7,834 bases of DNA from Candidatus Hydrogenedentota bacterium (GTDB lineage: Bacteria; Hydrogenedentota; Hydrogenedentia; Hydrogenedentales; CAITNO01), in the NCBI GenBank assembly GCA_011046175.1, contig DSBB01000473.1, forward strand, positions 1-7,834, in the 5' to 3' direction. The translations under genes and the position numbers were made by a program. A model generated the notes under the pieces. It made no database searches. It had not been told where the DNA came from and saw nothing but the letters and a program-made list of their open reading frames with translations. The stretch's first letter is position 1, and each line of letters opens with the position of its first letter. This document shows positions 5,920 through 7,834 of this stretch, piece after piece.

Positions 5920-7834
5920 TTAATCCTCCGTTATATCTTCGTCGGCGTCTGTCGCCGATTCTGCTTTGAGCAACTTAATTACATCCAGACACAGGCTCTG
6001 CATCTCACGCACAAGAACATTGAACGATTCGGGGGTTCCCGGATCAATTTCCATATCTCCCTTGACAATGGCTTCATACGACTTCGTGCGCCCTTGTATA
6101 TCGTCCGATTTGATGGTCAACAGTTCCTGAAGCGTGTAGGCGGCGCCATAGGCCTGCAAGGCCCACACTTCCATTTCGCCGAAGCGTTGGCCCCCATATT
6201 GCGCCTTGCCGCCAAGCGGCTGCTGCGTTACAAGAGAGTAAGGCCCGATGGCGCGCGCGTGAATTTTATCGTCAACCAAGTGGTTTAACTTCATCATATA
6301 AATCTGGCCGACGGTGGTTTCTTGATACAAATATTCACCGGTGCGGCCGTCGCGCAGCCGAACTTTTCCGTTTGGCGGCAGACCAGCCTTGCGCATCATT
6401 TCCTGAATTTTATGTTCCGACGCGCCGTTGAACACCGGAGATGACACGCGCAGTCCAAGGGTTTTCAGCGCCCAACCCAAGTGCGTCTCCAATATCTGAC
6501 CAACATTCATGCGCGACGGCACGCCCAGCGGATTGAGCAAAATTTGAAGCGGCGTGCCGTCAGGAAGAAACGGCATGTCTTGGACGGGGACTATGCGCGC
6601 CACAACGCCCTTATTTCCGTGGCGTCCAGCCATTTTGTCGCCCACGGACATGCGCCGTTTGGTGGCGACGTACACCTTGACCGACTTGTTGACGCCGGGC
6701 GGCAAATCGTCGCCTTTCTTCAGGCGCTCAATCTGCGCGTCGCGAACGGCAACAAGTTTTGCCTCTTCCATCGCCGCAAGATTAACCATGCGCGACAGTT
6801 TCTGCTGCGTTTTCCTGTCTTCAACCTTCAGTCGCGCAAGAAGAGAATAATCCAACGAATTCAATTGCTTGGCGCGTACCTTCTTGCCCTTCTCGAAGAC
6901 CAGTTCGTCGGATTTGAAGTCGTAGACGTCATCCACGATTTTCAAGCCGATGAGATCGTCGCGCACAAGCTCCTCAAAAATTTGACGTATCCCCTCAATC
7001 CGAAGGTTATACTGGCGTTCGATGGCGTCCACTTCTTTTTTGATCGCTTTTTTGGTCTGCGCGTCAAGTCCTTTGTCACGACGACTGCACACTTTCACGT
7101 CCACAACCACCCCGGCAGAACCTGGCTTGACGTAGAGCGATGCGTCGCGCACATCCTCGGCCTTGTCGCCGAAAATCGCGCGCAGCAATTTTTCTTCCGG
7201 CGCAAGCTCGGTTTCGCCTTTCGGCGTTACTTTGCCGACAAGAATATCGCCGGGAGACACTTTTGCGCCAATCTTCACAATGCCCGTCTCGTCAAGGTTG
7301 CGCAAGGCGTCCTCGCTGACGTTCGGAATGTCGCGGGTTATCTCTTCAGGTCCAAGCTTTGTGTCACGGGATTCCATCTCATGCACGTCAATATGTATGG
7401 AGGTAAACACGTCGTTGATGATCAGTTCTTCGCTCAGAACAATGGCGTCTTCAAAGTTGTACCCGTCCCACGGCATAAATCCCACAAGGATATTTCGCCC
7501 AAGCGCCAGTTCGCCATTGTCCACGGCGGGACCGTCCGCGATAATATCGCCGGCGTGAACTTTGTCGCCTTTACGTACGATGGGACGTTGGTTGATGCAG
7601 GTGTTCTGATTTGAGCGCGAATATTTTTTGAGGGTGTATACGTCTTCTTCCGCGCGGAACGGGTTGTCGCCTCGTTTTATCTTGGCCGTAACGCGAATGA
7701 TTTCGCTGTCGGCATATTCAACAACGCCATCACGCAATGCGCGAACAACGGTGCCGGAATTTCGGGCTGTCACATGCTCGAGACCCGTTCCCACCAAGGG
7801 CGCTTCGGTGCGCAACAACGGCACGGCCTGACGC
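5920..7834 (-). CDS. rpoB: RNA polymerase beta subunit, C-terminal part (5' end outside window)
   Basis: Beta subunit of DNA-directed RNA polymerase, which with beta' forms the active-site cleft. The reading frame is open to the right edge, where it reads RQAVPLLRTEAPLVGTG, matching E. coli RpoB from about residue 687. About 637 codons are visible, so the N-terminal half, including the rifampicin region, is missing. Counting from the Val at 7824, hallmarks are TKYSRSNQNTC-like KKYSRSNQNTCIN (66-78), MPWDGYNFEDAI (117-128), KLGPEEITRDIPNV (156-169), GKVTPKGET (197-205), the GDKMAGRHGNKG motif with Lys397 and Lys405 (equivalent to the active-centre lysines K1065/K1073 of E. coli), LGVPSRMNVGQILETHLG, LVTQQPLGGKAQYGGQRFGE and the C-terminal clamp-contacting KSDDIQGRTK and GTPESFNVL. 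Residues about 247-378 form a lysine/glutamate-rich lineage insertion. The long E. coli insert after the ETHLG motif is absent. The tail ends with an acidic stretch of about 14 residues. It ends with TAA, three bases before rpoC. Confidence 0.98.
   Translation of the reverse strand, partial: RQAVPLLRTEAPLVGTGLEHVTARNSGTVVRALRDGVVEYADSEIIRVTAKIKRGDNPFRAEEDVYTLKKYSRSNQNTCINQRPIVRKGDKVHAGDIIADGPAVDNGELALGRNILVGFMPWDGYNFEDAIVLSEELIINDVFTSIHIDVHEMESRDTKLGPEEITRDIPNVSEDALRNLDETGIVKIGAKVSPGDILVGKVTPKGETELAPEEKLLRAIFGDKAEDVRDASLYVKPGSAGVVVDVKVCSRRDKGLDAQTKKAIKKEVDAIERQYNLRIEGIRQIFEELVRDDLIGLKIVDDVYDFKSDELVFEKGKKVRAKQLNSLDYSLLARLKVEDRKTQQKLSRMVNLAAMEEAKLVAVRDAQIERLKKGDDLPPGVNKSVKVYVATKRRMSVGDKMAGRHGNKGVVARIVPVQDMPFLPDGTPLQILLNPLGVPSRMNVGQILETHLGWALKTLGLRVSSPVFNGASEHKIQEMMRKAGLPPNGKVRLRDGRTGEYLYQETTVGQIYMMKLNHLVDDKIHARAIGPYSLVTQQPLGGKAQYGGQRFGEMEVWALQAYGAAYTLQELLTIKSDDIQGRTKSYEAIVKGDMEIDPGTPESFNVLVREMQSLCLDVIKLLKAESATDADEDITED
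5925..5929 (-). promoter_or_regulatory. Ribosome binding site of rpoC inside the end of rpoB
   Basis: On the minus strand a perfect GGAGG lies 8 bases before the TTG at 5916. It sits within the penultimate codons of rpoB, upstream of the rpoB TAA. This supports the TTG as the true start. It implies that ribosomes ending rpoB restart on rpoC almost in place, a layout that favours balanced beta and beta' synthesis. The coupling itself is inferred from the spacing. Confidence 0.85.

Noticed and set aside
6481..7614. Long plus-strand open frame (377 codons) opposite rpoB
   Set aside because: It mirrors rpoB codons and its product is rich in His, Arg and Phe, as expected of antisense translation, with no recognisable motif.

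Overview
The window is a stretch of a bacterial chromosome read entirely on the minus strand. It carries the RNA polymerase large-subunit operon and two envelope-related genes behind it. In transcription order it holds the 3' part of rpoB (entering at the right edge), a complete rpoC, a secreted SurA/PpiC-type peptidyl-prolyl isomerase or chaperone, and the 5' part of a polytopic membrane protein that runs off the left edge. No RNA genes, mobile elements, CRISPR arrays or clear terminators were seen, and no plus-strand gene is supportable.

The organism is most likely a diderm (Gram-negative-type) bacterium. The beta' subunit carries a long SI3-type insertion in the trigger-loop region, and beta carries a charged insertion just before the GDKMAGRHGNKG motif. 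The third gene encodes a signal-peptide-bearing SurA-like protein of the kind that serves outer-membrane biogenesis. By remembered resemblance, the RpoB C-terminal region (a short connector where E. coli has a long insert, and a GIVKIGAKV-type sequence) looks like the Planctomycetes-Verrucomicrobia-Chlamydiae group or a related uncultivated phylum. That placement is inference and needs a tree.

Layout: rpoB ends at 5920 and rpoC starts at 5916 with a TTG codon. Both are in the same reading frame, separated only by one TAA stop and one sense codon. rpoC ends at 1789. After 46 bases the SurA-like gene starts at 1742 behind a good ribosome binding site and ends at 756. After another 70 bases the membrane protein starts at 685. 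Spacing, orientation and the lack of a clear terminator suggest one transcription unit. The common downstream partners of rpoC in many bacteria (rpsL, rpsG, fusA, tuf) do not directly follow here.

RpoB and RpoC together form the catalytic core of RNA polymerase. The other two products act at the envelope: the SurA-like protein in the periplasm and the other in the inner membrane. The window is mostly core housekeeping sequence. The points worth a second look are the near-fused rpoB/rpoC junction, the unusual downstream genes, and the atypical pocket of the isomerase domain.
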